From assembly GCA_000438115.1 (NCBI GenBank), contig FR903566.1, positions 1-9,582 on the forward strand: a DNA stretch of 9,582 nucleotides. Reading direction: 5' to 3'. The notes below the pieces were generated by a model. The model saw only the letters and a list, made by a program, of their open reading frames with translations, made no database searches and was not told the DNA's origin. Of the stretch, positions 1-6,997 are shown piece by piece (the stretch's first letter is position 1; each line of letters starts with the position of its first letter). A program made the translations under genes and the position numbers. Source of the DNA: Prevotella sp. CAG:617. GTDB lineage: Bacteria > Bacteroidota > Bacteroidia > Bacteroidales > Bacteroidaceae.

Positions 1-111
1 CAGACCGAAGTAGACCTGAGCGAGCTGCCCGCCGGCCGCTATCGCCTGTACTACGTAAAAGGGCGCCTGCTGCGCCGTCTGCACCACCTGCAGAATCTTG
101 AAATCAAATAA
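1..111 (+). CDS. C-terminal end of an unidentified protein (5' truncated by window edge)
   Basis: Frame 1 is open from the first base to a TAA stop at 109-111, giving 36 residues. The peptide contains LSELPAGRYRLYY and ends in NLEIK. The 'LPAGxYxL' pattern followed by a short strand is common at the ends of beta-sandwich or secreted proteins in Bacteroidota, but it is too short to assign a family. A strong hairpin begins 8 bases after the stop, which supports this as a genuine gene end. The base composition is GC-rich like the ATPase and efflux genes downstream. The function is unknown. I am fairly sure it is coding because of the codon pattern and the terminator position, but not sure of anything else. 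Confidence 0.6.
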   Translation, partial: QTEVDLSELPAGRYRLYYVKGRLLRRLHHLQNLEIK

Positions 112-118
112 CAGCCGT

Positions 119-164
119 TTCCGCCCCGACACCGCCCCCGGCGGCCACGGGGCGGAATGGTTTT
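119..164 (+). terminator. Intrinsic terminator-like hairpin after the truncated gene
   Basis: TTCCGCCCCG (119-128) is perfectly complementary to CGGGGCGGAA (148-157). A second stem, CCGCC (132-136) with GGCGG (140-144), nests inside the loop. A short T-rich stretch (TGGTTTTA, 158-165) follows. The placement just after a stop codon and the U-rich 3' flank fit a Rho-independent terminator. The stem is directly visible; termination is inferred. Confidence 0.75.
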
Positions 165-220
165 AGCCTCATTTCGCCAACTCATTATTTCAAAATCGGG
201 CATAAACCGGAAATAGGCCG

Positions 221-249
221 AAAAAAGGCCGCGGGAAACGGAGTTTTTT
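221..249. repeat. A-tract/T-tract imperfect hairpin upstream of mdh
   Basis: AAAAAA (221-226) and TTTTTT (244-249) flank CCG (229-231) and CGG (239-241), with a 2x2 internal loop and a 7-base apical loop. The architecture resembles a weak bidirectional terminator. It lies upstream of the presumed mdh transcription start, so it may simply insulate mdh from read-through, or act as a curved A-tract element. It is weak (three G-C pairs) and may be chance. Confidence 0.3.
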
Positions 250-304
250 ATCATTATTAACCGAAAAAAAGCGAAGAGCCGGCAAGGGGATACAAAGAAT
301 TTGC

Positions 305-312
305 TATTTTTG
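305..312 (+). promoter_or_regulatory. Bacteroidales -7 promoter box for mdh
   Basis: TATTTTTG matches the TAnnTTTG -7 consensus of the Bacteroidales primary sigma factor. Transcription would begin about seven bases downstream, giving an A/T-rich leader of roughly 75 bases before the mdh ATG. No TTTG is visible at the expected -33 position near 282-285, so the call rests on the -7 box and its placement. The same 11-base string TATTTTTGCAA recurs at 1725 in front of the ATPase. Confidence 0.6.
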
Positions 313-394
313 CAATGAGCAATCACCCCAACAGTGAACAGCTCCTGAGGAAGACCATTTAAAGATTACCACAATACTAAAAAATTATCCAACT

Positions 395-1396
395 ATGGAA
401 TTTTTAACCAACGAGAAATTAGTCATTATCGGTGCCGGTGGTATGATCGGCTCAAACATGGCTCAGACTGCAGCCATGATGCGTTTAACCCCCAACATCT
501 GTCTGTATGACGTGTACGCTCCGGGTTTGGAGGGCGTAACTGAAGAAATGCGTCACTGCGGTTTTGAGGGTGTAAACTTCACCTTTACCACCGACGTTAA
601 AGAAGCCCTCACGGGTGCTTCCTATATCATCTCTTCAGGTGGTGCTCCGCGTAAGCAGGGCATGACCCGCGAGGATCTTCTCAAAGGTAACGCCGGCGTA
701 GCTGAACAGCTGGGTAAGGACATCAAGACCTACTGCCCCGACGTGAAACACGTTGTCATCATCTTCAACCCGGCTGACATCACCGGTTTGATTACCCTGC
801 TCTGGTCAGGTCTGAAACCTTCTCAGGTTACTACCCTGGCTGCCCTCGACAGCATCCGTCTGCAGAGCGAGCTGGCCAAATACTTCAACGTACCGCAGAG
901 CAGCGTAACGGGCTGCCGCACCTACGGCGGTCACGGCGAACAGATGGCCGTATTTGCCTCTACTGCCAAGGTTGACGGCACTCCGCTGCTCGACCTCATC
1001 GGTACAGACAAACTGCCTGCCGAGAAATGGGACGAAATCCGTCAGAAAGTCGTTAAGGGTGGTGCCAACATCATCAACCTGCGCGGCCGTTCTTCATTCC
1101 AGAGCCCGGCTTACGTATCTGTTGAAATGATTCGTGCCGCCATGGGCGGACAGCCGTTCAGCTGGCCTGCAGGACGCTACGTATCCTTCAGCGGCATCGA
1201 CCACATCATGATGGCTATGGAAGTAACCATTACCGCCAACGGCGCTGCTTATGAAGAAGTTACCGGTACCGAAGAAGAAATGGCTGAACTGAAGAAGAGC
1301 TACGAGCACCTCTGCACCCTGCGTGACGAGGTAATCGGTATGGGCGTACTGCCTACTATCGACAAGTGGGGCGAAATCAACCCGAACTTGAAATAA
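395..1396 (+). CDS. mdh: NAD-dependent malate dehydrogenase
   Basis: This cytoplasmic enzyme interconverts malate and oxaloacetate with NAD(H). In Bacteroidales it feeds the fumarate/succinate branch. The protein has 333 residues. The N-terminal Rossmann fold has GAGGMIGS at 13-20, and Asp39 ends the second strand, which favours NAD. Substrate-binding Arg86 and Arg92 lie in PRKQGMTRED; the first is the position that separates malate from lactate dehydrogenases. NPAD (125-128) contains the nicotinamide-side Asn. LDSIR supplies Asp152 and Arg155, and GGHG supplies catalytic His180. The N-terminus MEFLTNEKL matches my memory of Bacteroides malate dehydrogenases, so the ATG at 395 is chosen. There is no Shine-Dalgarno; an A/T-rich leader precedes it. 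The gene appears monocistronic, with its own promoter box and a downstream hairpin. It uses GGT and CGT codons more than its neighbours, consistent with high expression. Confidence 0.95.
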   Translation: MEFLTNEKLVIIGAGGMIGSNMAQTAAMMRLTPNICLYDVYAPGLEGVTEEMRHCGFEGVNFTFTTDVKEALTGASYIISSGGAPRKQGMTREDLLKGNAGVAEQLGKDIKTYCPDVKHVVIIFNPADITGLITLLWSGLKPSQVTTLAALDSIRLQSELAKYFNVPQSSVTGCRTYGGHGEQMAVFASTAKVDGTPLLDLIGTDKLPAEKWDEIRQKVVKGGANIINLRGRSSFQSPAYVSVEMIRAAMGGQPFSWPAGRYVSFSGIDHIMMAMEVTITANGAAYEEVTGTEEEMAELKKSYEHLCTLRDEVIGMGVLPTIDKWGEINPNLK

Positions 1397-1412
1397 GCTC
1401 GACGCTGAGTTT

Positions 1413-1468
1413 ACGCATACCGTCAGGCTGCCTTCAACGTGAAAACGTCAGGGCAGCCTGACTTGCGT
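1413..1468 (+). terminator. Hairpin terminator downstream of mdh
   Basis: GTCAGGCTGCC (1422-1432) pairs perfectly with GGCAGCCTGAC (1452-1462). The outer bases ACGCA (1413-1417) and TGCGT (1464-1468) extend the stem across a small internal loop. Inside the loop, ACGT (1437-1440) and ACGT (1445-1448) flank GAAA, a GNRA-type tetraloop. It begins 17 bases after the mdh stop. No T-run follows, so it may terminate inefficiently or stabilise the mdh 3' end instead. Confidence 0.6.
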
Positions 1469-1508
1469 TATGCCGCAGGGCACAGGGCCTGAGCCATACC
1501 GCTGCGCG

Positions 1509-1517
1509 CCCCCCCCC
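1509..1517. repeat. Run of nine C in noncoding DNA
   Basis: Nine consecutive C bases lie about 110 bases after the mdh stop and about 215 bases before the ATPase promoter box. Such runs are prone to slippage and to sequencing error. It is not inside a reading frame I believe, and it is too far from the promoter box to alter promoter spacing, so phase variation is not supported. Confidence 0.8.
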
Positions 1518-1562
1518 GACCGGCCGGCCCCGAAAAGATGCCGGAAAGGTGCCGGGAAAAAA

Positions 1563-1604
1563 GAACAAGGTGGCGGAAAAAACATTTTTCCCGCCGGACT
1601 GTTC
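1563..1604. repeat. Extended imperfect dyad in the mdh-ATPase intergenic region
   Basis: GAACA (1563-1567) pairs with TGTTC (1600-1604), GGCGG (1572-1576) with CCGCC (1591-1595), and AAAAA (1577-1581) with TTTTT (1585-1589), leaving a three-base apical loop, one bulged C and one 4x4 internal loop. It could be a second terminator, an RNA-stability element or a protein-binding dyad upstream of the ATPase promoter. The symmetry is visible; the function is unknown. Confidence 0.45.
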
Positions 1605-1724
1605 CTCCAAACCGCCACCCCTCCGATGCGACATACGGACCACCACTGAGCGCAAAAAGGCCGGGCTCTCCGCTCCCAGCTGCCAACAAACCTCAGCAAG
1701 AAGCCCATAGTCCAAAAAAAATTG

Positions 1725-1732
1725 TATTTTTG
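1725..1732 (+). promoter_or_regulatory. Bacteroidales -7 promoter box for the ATPase-TPR operon
   Basis: TATTTTTG matches TAnnTTTG and sits 37 bases before the chosen ATG at 1770, predicting a leader of about 30 A/T-rich bases. It follows a run of eight A (1714-1721). No TTTG is seen at the expected -33 position near 1702-1705. Confidence 0.6.
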
Positions 1733-1769
1733 CAACAGCATATTTTTTTAGACAATCTACTTGAATATT

Positions 1770-4481
1770 ATGGAAGTACATCACTTGCACGACGGCCTTA
1801 CCGATGCCCAGGTGGCCGAAAGCCGTCAGCGTCACGGAGCCAACGTGCTTACTCCGCCCAAGCAAAAATCGCTCTGGCTCCAGTTTCTCGAAAAATTTGC
1901 CGACCCCATTATCCGTATTCTGCTCATTGCCCTGCTGGCCTCCATCGGCATAGCCTGCTTTGAGTTTTTCGGCGAGGACAAGGGAGGCGAGGTTTTCCTT
2001 GAGCCTTCGGGCATTTTTCTGGCCGTCATGCTGGCTACGGGCATCGGCTTCTGGTTTGAGGTAAAGGCCAACCGCGCCTTCAACATCCTGAACCAGGTGA
2101 ACGACGAAGAACCCGTACAGGTACGCCGCAACGGGCAGGTCATGGAAGTGCCCAAGCGCGACATCGTGGTGGGCGACATCGTCCTGCTCAACACGGGCAG
2201 CGAAGTGCCGGCCGACGGTGTGCTGCTCGAAGCCATCTCCCTGCAGATGAACGAGTCGACCCTGACGGGCGAACCGGTGGTCAAGAAATCCACCCGCCCC
2301 GAGGACTTCGACAAGGAAGCCACCTACCCCACCAACCACGTGCTGCGCGGCACGACAGTGGTTGACGGCCACGGCGTGATGTGCGTGGAATACGTGGGCG
2401 ACCAGACCGAAAACGGCAAGGTGTTCGTAGCCGCCCAGATTGACAACAGCGTGAAAACCCCGCTCAACGAGCAGCTCGACCGCCTGGGAGCCGTGATTTC
2501 GCGCATCAGCTACGTGCTGGCCGTACTGATTATTCTGGGCCGCCTGATTTCATATTTTCATCTCAACGACGTACATGCCGTCTACTGGGTAGACATCGCC
2601 GCCTATGTCCTGCAAAGCATCATGATAGCCATAACCGTAGTCGTAATGGCCGTACCGGAAGGACTGCCCATGAGCGTAACGCTGTCGCTGGCCCTGAGCA
2701 TGCGCCGTATGCTGCAAACCAACAACCTGGTGCGCAAGATGCACGCCTGCGAAACCATGGGTGCCACCACGGTAATCTGTACCGACAAGACCGGAACCCT
2801 GACACAGAACCAGATGCGCATTGCCGATACCCGCTTCTATGGCCTTGATGACACAAGCCTGAATACCGACGACGAGCAGGCCCTGATTGACGAGGGACTG
2901 GCCGTGAACTCCACCGCCATGCTCGGCCAGGAGCCCAACTCCGACAAGCCCAAAGTGCTGGGCAACCCCACCGAAGGCGCCCTGCTCATCTGGATGCAGG
3001 AGCGTAAGCGTGACTACGCCGCCCTGCGCGAGGCTGCACCGGTAATGAATCAGCTCACCTTCTCGACCGAGCGCAAATACATGGCCACCGAGGTCAGCTC
3101 GGCCGTCATCCCCGGCGCCCGCATCCTCTACGTAAAAGGTGCCCCCGAAATTGTATGCAGCATGTGCGCCCACATCCGCGGAAACGTCAGCCGCACCGAA
3201 ATCGACAGCCAGCTGGCTGCCTATCAGTCGCAGGCCATGCGCACACTGGGCTTTGCCTACCAGATTCTGCAGGACGGCGAAACGTGGCTCGAAGAAGGCC
3301 GCTGCGTGGCCAAGAACCTGACGTTCCTGGGCATCGCCGCCATAGCCGACCCCGTACGCTTTGACGTGCCGGCAGCCGTAGCCGACTGCATGTCGGCCGG
3401 CATCAACCTGAAAATCGTCACCGGCGACACCCCGGGCACGGCCCGCGAGATTGCCCGCCAGATCGGACTGTGGAAACCCACTACCGACGGCGCGCGCAAC
3501 GAAATTACCGGTCCGGAATTTGCCGCCCTCAGCGACGAAGAGCTGCGTGAGCGCATCCTCGACCTGAAAGTCATTTCACGCGCCCGCCCGATGGACAAGA
3601 AACGCCTGGTTGAAACCCTCCAGGAGCTCGGACAGGTAGTAGCCGTCACGGGCGACGGAACCAACGACGCTCCGGCCCTGAAAGCCGCCCAGGTAGGTCT
3701 GTCGATGGGCGACGGAACCTCGGTGGCCAAGGAAGCCAGCGACATCACCATCATCGACAACTCCTTTGCCAGCATCACACGTGCCGTGCTTTGGGGTCGC
3801 TCGCTCTATCAGAACATACAGCGCTTTATCCTCTTCCAGCTGACCATCAACGTGGCCGCCTGCCTCATCGTGCTTATCGGCTCATTCATCGGCACGCAAT
3901 CACCTCTGACGGTGACGCAGATTCTGTGGGTCAACCTCATCATGGATACGTTTGCCGCCATGGCCCTGGCTTCACTGCCGCCTGACCACAACGTCATGCG
4001 CGAGAAACCCCGCCGCCGCGAGGATTTCATTGTTGACTCCTCCATGTGGCGCGGCATCATCGGCACAGGCATAACCTTCACGCTCCTGCTGCTGGCCCTG
4101 CTGTGGATAATGGAAAGCGCCAGCATTACCTCGCTCACCGACTGGTCGTGGACGGCTACCATTGGTGAAGTGCCACGCATGCTCACGCCCTATGAAGAAA
4201 GCGTATTCTTCACGCTGTTCGTCATGTTCCAGTTTTGGAATATGTTCAACGCGCGTGCCTTCAAGACCGGGCGCTCAGCCTTCCACAAACTGCGCGACTG
4301 CCGCGGCTTCCTGTTCGTAATGATGCTGATTCTGGTAGGTCAGATTATCCTGGTCAGCTTCGGCGGCCGCATGTTCAACGTAACCACCCTGCCGCTCTGC
4401 GACTGGATAATCATCATCGCCTCGTCAAGCCTCGTGCTGTGGGTCGGCGAAATATTCCGACTAATAACTCGCCGCAAATAA
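1770..4481 (+). CDS. PMCA-type Ca2+-translocating P-type ATPase
   Basis: This inner-membrane pump uses ATP to export Ca2+, and its 903 residues are typical of bacterial type II pumps. The actuator loop TGE is at 166-168. Transmembrane segment 4 carries PEGLP (296-300). DKTGTLT (339-345) has the phosphorylated Asp339. KGAPE (456-460) lies in the nucleotide-binding domain and GDGTNDAPAL (628-637) is the hinge. Ten membrane segments are expected. Glu297, Asn722 and Asp726 (LWVNLIMDTF) match calcium site II of SERCA. The segment-5 acidic residue of site I is replaced (NVAACL, Ala697), as in PMCA pumps, implying one Ca2+ per cycle. No calmodulin-binding extension is evident. I chose ATG 1770 over an in-frame TTG at 1761, which would add three residues, because TTG starts are rare here. 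The TPR gene follows after 23 bases. Substrate is inferred from motifs; another divalent cation is less likely. Confidence 0.93.
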   Translation: MEVHHLHDGLTDAQVAESRQRHGANVLTPPKQKSLWLQFLEKFADPIIRILLIALLASIGIACFEFFGEDKGGEVFLEPSGIFLAVMLATGIGFWFEVKANRAFNILNQVNDEEPVQVRRNGQVMEVPKRDIVVGDIVLLNTGSEVPADGVLLEAISLQMNESTLTGEPVVKKSTRPEDFDKEATYPTNHVLRGTTVVDGHGVMCVEYVGDQTENGKVFVAAQIDNSVKTPLNEQLDRLGAVISRISYVLAVLIILGRLISYFHLNDVHAVYWVDIAAYVLQSIMIAITVVVMAVPEGLPMSVTLSLALSMRRMLQTNNLVRKMHACETMGATTVICTDKTGTLTQNQMRIADTRFYGLDDTSLNTDDEQALIDEGLAVNSTAMLGQEPNSDKPKVLGNPTEGALLIWMQERKRDYAALREAAPVMNQLTFSTERKYMATEVSSAVIPGARILYVKGAPEIVCSMCAHIRGNVSRTEIDSQLAAYQSQAMRTLGFAYQILQDGETWLEEGRCVAKNLTFLGIAAIADPVRFDVPAAVADCMSAGINLKIVTGDTPGTAREIARQIGLWKPTTDGARNEITGPEFAALSDEELRERILDLKVISRARPMDKKRLVETLQELGQVVAVTGDGTNDAPALKAAQVGLSMGDGTSVAKEASDITIIDNSFASITRAVLWGRSLYQNIQRFILFQLTINVAACLIVLIGSFIGTQSPLTVTQILWVNLIMDTFAAMALASLPPDHNVMREKPRRREDFIVDSSMWRGIIGTGITFTLLLLALLWIMESASITSLTDWSWTATIGEVPRMLTPYEESVFFTLFVMFQFWNMFNARAFKTGRSAFHKLRDCRGFLFVMMLILVGQIILVSFGGRMFNVTTLPLCDWIIIIASSSLVLWVGEIFRLITRRK

Positions 4482-4504
4482 CCGATAACAACTGATTATA
4501 ACTT

Positions 4505-5482
4505 ATGAGTCTATTCAACCGCATATTCGGAAATTCAGATCAACAGGCACAGAAAACGGATGAGACGTCTGATCCCGAACGTAATTTCCAAATTCTGAAA
4601 GATGACGGCGTAAGAGCCCGCAACATGCGAGAAATGCCTTTTGCCATTCAGTGTTTCCAAGAAGCACTGAAGATAAAAGACGATGCCGAAACGCTCAGCT
4701 ATCTGGCTGAAGCCTATTTGCTGACCGGACAGACGGAAAATGCCCTGCCTTGCCTGGAAAAGCTGACCGCCACCGAGCCAGACAACCTGCAACTGTTGCT
4801 GACTGCTGCCCATGCGGCCCTGAAATGCCAGCAGTACGACAAGGCCCAAACATGGCTTGAGCAGGCCGGACAAGCTGCTCCCGACGAGCCACACGTGCTG
4901 TATCTGGAGGCACAACTGCTGCATGAACGCCACAACGACATCATGGCTGTGGCCAAAGTAACGCAGGCGCTGATGCACGACGAAAAGCTGCTCATGGCTT
5001 ACGAGCTGCGGGCCAAAATCCTGCTGAGCATGGGGCAGCCGGCCGAAGCCGTAAAGGACACAACCCGCCTGACAGCTGAAGCGCCCGACCAGGAAGACTA
5101 CCAGCTGCTGCACGGACAGGCTCTGGCAGCCGCCCAACAGCCCGAAGCGGCTGAAGCTGCCTTTCAGGCTGCCCTGGAAGCCAATCCTTTCAGCCTGGAG
5201 GCTCCACTGCATCTGGCTCAGCTGTACAGCGCCACCCATCGTCTGGACAAAGCCTTGCAAACCTGCAACGACCTGATTGAGGCTCATCCTGACTATGCTG
5301 AAGCCTACAAGGTGAGGGGGGCCGTAAAAATGGCTTTACACAACGAGGCGGGGGCTGCCGACGACTTGAAAAAATCACTCTCACTCAAGCCGCAGCAGGT
5401 AGAAGAGATGACAGGTGAATTTACCAACATGGAAAACAAAATGAACGAGCGGTACCGCAACCTGAACCCTTACGGATTCTGA
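4505..5482 (+). CDS. Tetratricopeptide-repeat protein, probable partner of the Ca2+ ATPase
   Basis: A 325-residue soluble protein built almost wholly of TPR helices. I count about eight 34-residue units from residue 25 to 298, with characteristic spacing such as YLAEAYLLTGQTENA (66-80) and LHLAQLYSATHRLDKA (235-250). There is no signal peptide or membrane segment, so it is probably cytoplasmic and acts as a protein-binding scaffold. The N-terminus (MSLFNRIFGN) is a short amphipathic stretch. The C-terminal tail after the last repeat is charged and ends in RNLNPYGF. It starts 23 bases after the ATPase stop on the same strand with no terminator or promoter between them, so co-transcription is very likely. 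There is no Shine-Dalgarno; the start is preceded by A/T-rich sequence. The binding partner is unknown: the ATPase is suggested by position only. An ordinary housekeeping TPR protein that happens to be adjacent is the alternative. Confidence 0.85.
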   Translation: MSLFNRIFGNSDQQAQKTDETSDPERNFQILKDDGVRARNMREMPFAIQCFQEALKIKDDAETLSYLAEAYLLTGQTENALPCLEKLTATEPDNLQLLLTAAHAALKCQQYDKAQTWLEQAGQAAPDEPHVLYLEAQLLHERHNDIMAVAKVTQALMHDEKLLMAYELRAKILLSMGQPAEAVKDTTRLTAEAPDQEDYQLLHGQALAAAQQPEAAEAAFQAALEANPFSLEAPLHLAQLYSATHRLDKALQTCNDLIEAHPDYAEAYKVRGAVKMALHNEAGAADDLKKSLSLKPQQVEEMTGEFTNMENKMNERYRNLNPYGF

Positions 5483-5500
5483 CCGCAGAACCGCATAAAA

Positions 5501-5560
5501 ATATCCGACGGGCCGTCACACCGGGAAACATTCCGGCCGTGACGGCCCGTCGGGGCATAT
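5501..5560. terminator. Bidirectional terminator between convergent operons
   Basis: A perfect 15-bp stem, CCGACGGGCCGTCAC (5505-5519) with GTGACGGCCCGTCGG (5539-5553), has an inner CCGG/CCGG stem in its loop. On the - strand it is followed by a U-rich stretch (complement of TAAAAATAT, 5496-5504), so it fits an intrinsic terminator for the MATE transcript. On the + strand the flank is GGGCATATAAA without a U-run, so for the TPR transcript it may act less efficiently or as a 3'-end stabiliser. Confidence 0.85.
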
Positions 5561-5563
5561 AAA

Positions 5564-5583
5564 CGGTTGGCACGCCCCAACCG
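5564..5583. repeat. Short perfect hairpin next to the bidirectional terminator
   Basis: CGGTTGG (5564-5570) pairs with CCAACCG (5577-5583) across a six-base loop, 13 bases before the MATE stop codon on the opposite strand. No T-run flanks it on the + strand. It may assist the adjacent 15-bp hairpin or protect the MATE mRNA 3' end. Confidence 0.5.
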
Positions 5584-5596
5584 GGGATGCCTGCTG

Positions 5597-6937
5597 TCAG
5601 ACTACTTTCTGCCGCCAGCGGCCGCGCCACAAATAGAAATAGGTAAACAGCAGCATGGTGTTGTACACATGCTCCGTGGTCCAGCAAACGGCTACGTCAG
5701 CCTGCCGGTAGTAGGCCACATAAAACACATAAAGCATGTACACGCTGATGCTGACCAGCTCAAAGCGCAAAGCCACGGAGGTGTTGCCCGTGGCCGAAAC
5801 ACTAAAGAAGAACACAAACCCCGGCACTGCCAGCAAATAGGACGAAAGCAGCACCCAAAGCGAGGGCACGGCGTCGCTAACCAAAGAGAGATTGTCGGTA
5901 TAAATACGCAACACCGGTTCGGGAAAAACGGCCATGAGGATGCCTGCCGGCACTACGAATGCGTAGCAAAGACGAATGGTGCGGCGGCACATGGGCAGCA
6001 CCTCGTCGTGTTTCTGCGCGCCTATCAGATTGCTGACCAGCGAGCTGTTGGTTGAAGCAAAGGCATTGACAAACATAAAGAGGAAGGACGAAATGCTGCG
6101 CACGATGTTGGTAACGGCCAGTGAGCGCTCGCCGTGGTGCTCCATGGCGACGAAAAACACGAACCAGCCCAGAAAGGCCACACCGTTCTGTATCATGACC
6201 CACACCGACACGCTCATGACGTGGCGCAGCATGGGCCAGTTGATGCGGCAGTGTACAAACAGGCCATAGCGCCGGTAATCCACGCGCCGCAGCGTATAAA
6301 TCAGGAAAAACACCGTCGACACGGCCTCCGACACCGAAGAGGCGATGGCTGCACCGCTGATGCCCAGGGCGGGAAGCCCCAGCTTACCGAAAATCAGGAC
6401 GTAGTTGAGCACGACATTCGTGCCGACCATCACCAGCGAGTTGACGGTAAGCGTACGGGTATGGGTAGTGCTGACAAAAAAGGCACGGAACATCAGGCCC
6501 ACAAAGGAAAAGAAAAAGCCGAACACGCGCCAGTAAATATAGTCGTTGGTGGCCTGCAACACAGCCTCCGACTCTATGAGCCGGGAGAGCAGAGCAGGCG
6601 AATAAAGATGAGAAAGCACAAACATGAGGGCCGCAAAGCCCAGCATGAAGAGCAGGCCCTGATTGAACACCTCCCCCATGCGCCGGTGCTCGCCGGAACC
6701 GTGGCGCCGGGCCATCATGACCTGCGCGCCCACACTGAAGCCGAAGCCCAGCATATAAATGACCAGATAATAGACGCCGGCCAGCGCACAGGCGCCCAGC
6801 TCCACCTCGCCCACGCGCCCCAGGTAGGCCGTGTCGGTCAGGCCAATCAGATGCTCCATGAGCAGGCTCATCAGCACCGGAAAGGATATTTTCAGGATAT
6901 CCTTGTTGGAATAAGTGTTTGTAGTAGTTGCAGACAT
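5597..6937 (-). CDS. MATE-family multidrug/cation antiporter
   Basis: An inner-membrane exporter of 446 residues, the usual size for MATE (NorM/DinF-like) proteins, with about twelve hydrophobic segments in two related halves. Recognisable pieces include FPVLMSLLMEHLIGLTDTAYLG (residues 19-40; Asp35 is the conserved acidic residue of helix 1), SVGAQVMMARRHGSG (68-82) and the pseudo-repeat counterpart SNLIGAQKHDE (302-311) in the C-terminal half. MATE proteins expel cationic drugs, dyes or metabolites in exchange for Na+ or H+; neither substrate nor ion can be told from this sequence. The ATG at 6937 is preceded on its own strand by an A/T-rich stretch (TTTTATTCC). It lies 50 bases downstream of the MFS transporter stop, on the same strand, with no promoter box between them, so I infer one operon. 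It ends at the bidirectional terminator. Confidence 0.92.
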   Translation of the reverse strand: MSATTTNTYSNKDILKISFPVLMSLLMEHLIGLTDTAYLGRVGEVELGACALAGVYYLVIYMLGFGFSVGAQVMMARRHGSGEHRRMGEVFNQGLLFMLGFAALMFVLSHLYSPALLSRLIESEAVLQATNDYIYWRVFGFFFSFVGLMFRAFFVSTTHTRTLTVNSLVMVGTNVVLNYVLIFGKLGLPALGISGAAIASSVSEAVSTVFFLIYTLRRVDYRRYGLFVHCRINWPMLRHVMSVSVWVMIQNGVAFLGWFVFFVAMEHHGERSLAVTNIVRSISSFLFMFVNAFASTNSSLVSNLIGAQKHDEVLPMCRRTIRLCYAFVVPAGILMAVFPEPVLRIYTDNLSLVSDAVPSLWVLLSSYLLAVPGFVFFFSVSATGNTSVALRFELVSISVYMLYVFYVAYYRQADVAVCWTTEHVYNTMLLFTYFYLWRGRWRQKVV

Positions 6938-6984
6938 AAGGAAAAAGGAATAAAAACATCAACCCAAAACGAGCTACCGGCCCT

Positions 6985-6997
6985 CCGTCAGTGACGG
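6985..6997. repeat. Palindrome across the MFS stop codon
   Basis: CCGTCA and TGACGG flank a single G, overlapping the MFS stop codon (6988-6990), and GGCC sits just outside on both sides. As RNA it could only form a hairpin by opening its centre, and no U-run follows on the - strand. It may mark a weak processing or pausing point between the MFS and MATE genes, or be chance. Confidence 0.3.

Larger units (their letters stand above)
1397..1769. other. Intergenic region between mdh and the Ca2+ ATPase
   Basis: About 370 bases without a convincing gene. From left to right it holds the mdh terminator-like hairpin (1413-1468), a run of nine C (1509-1517), a GC-rich stretch with GGCCGGCC, a long imperfect dyad (1563-1604), and the ATPase promoter box (1725-1732). 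Open frames across it on either strand have low-complexity Arg/Pro/Ser-rich translations, no Bacteroidales-style start context and run into neighbouring genes in the wrong frame. I therefore treat it as noncoding. Confidence 0.7.

Noticed and set aside
51..326. A 91-codon - strand frame upstream of mdh
   Set aside because: It spans the terminator hairpin and the mdh promoter box and begins inside an A/T tract. The Arg/Cys-rich end comes from reading the GC-rich stem in antisense.
1509..1517. C9 run as a phase-variation switch
   Set aside because: It is neither in a coding frame nor within promoter spacing distance of the box at 1725, so length change has no evident consequence.
1761..1769. 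TTG as the ATPase start codon
   Set aside because: An in-frame ATG follows three codons later. TTG starts are rare in Bacteroidales and the extra residues add nothing recognisable.
1538..1963. A 141-codon + strand frame crossing the ATPase start
   Set aside because: Arg/Pro/Ser-rich translation, overlaps the true ATPase frame, and runs through the promoter box and terminator-like hairpins.
1434..2372. A 312-codon - strand open frame over the mdh-ATPase gap and the ATPase 5' end
   Set aside because: Most of it mirrors ATPase coding sequence, the composition is atypical (His/Gln/Gly-rich) and no promoter box or family resemblance is seen. It is an antisense shadow.
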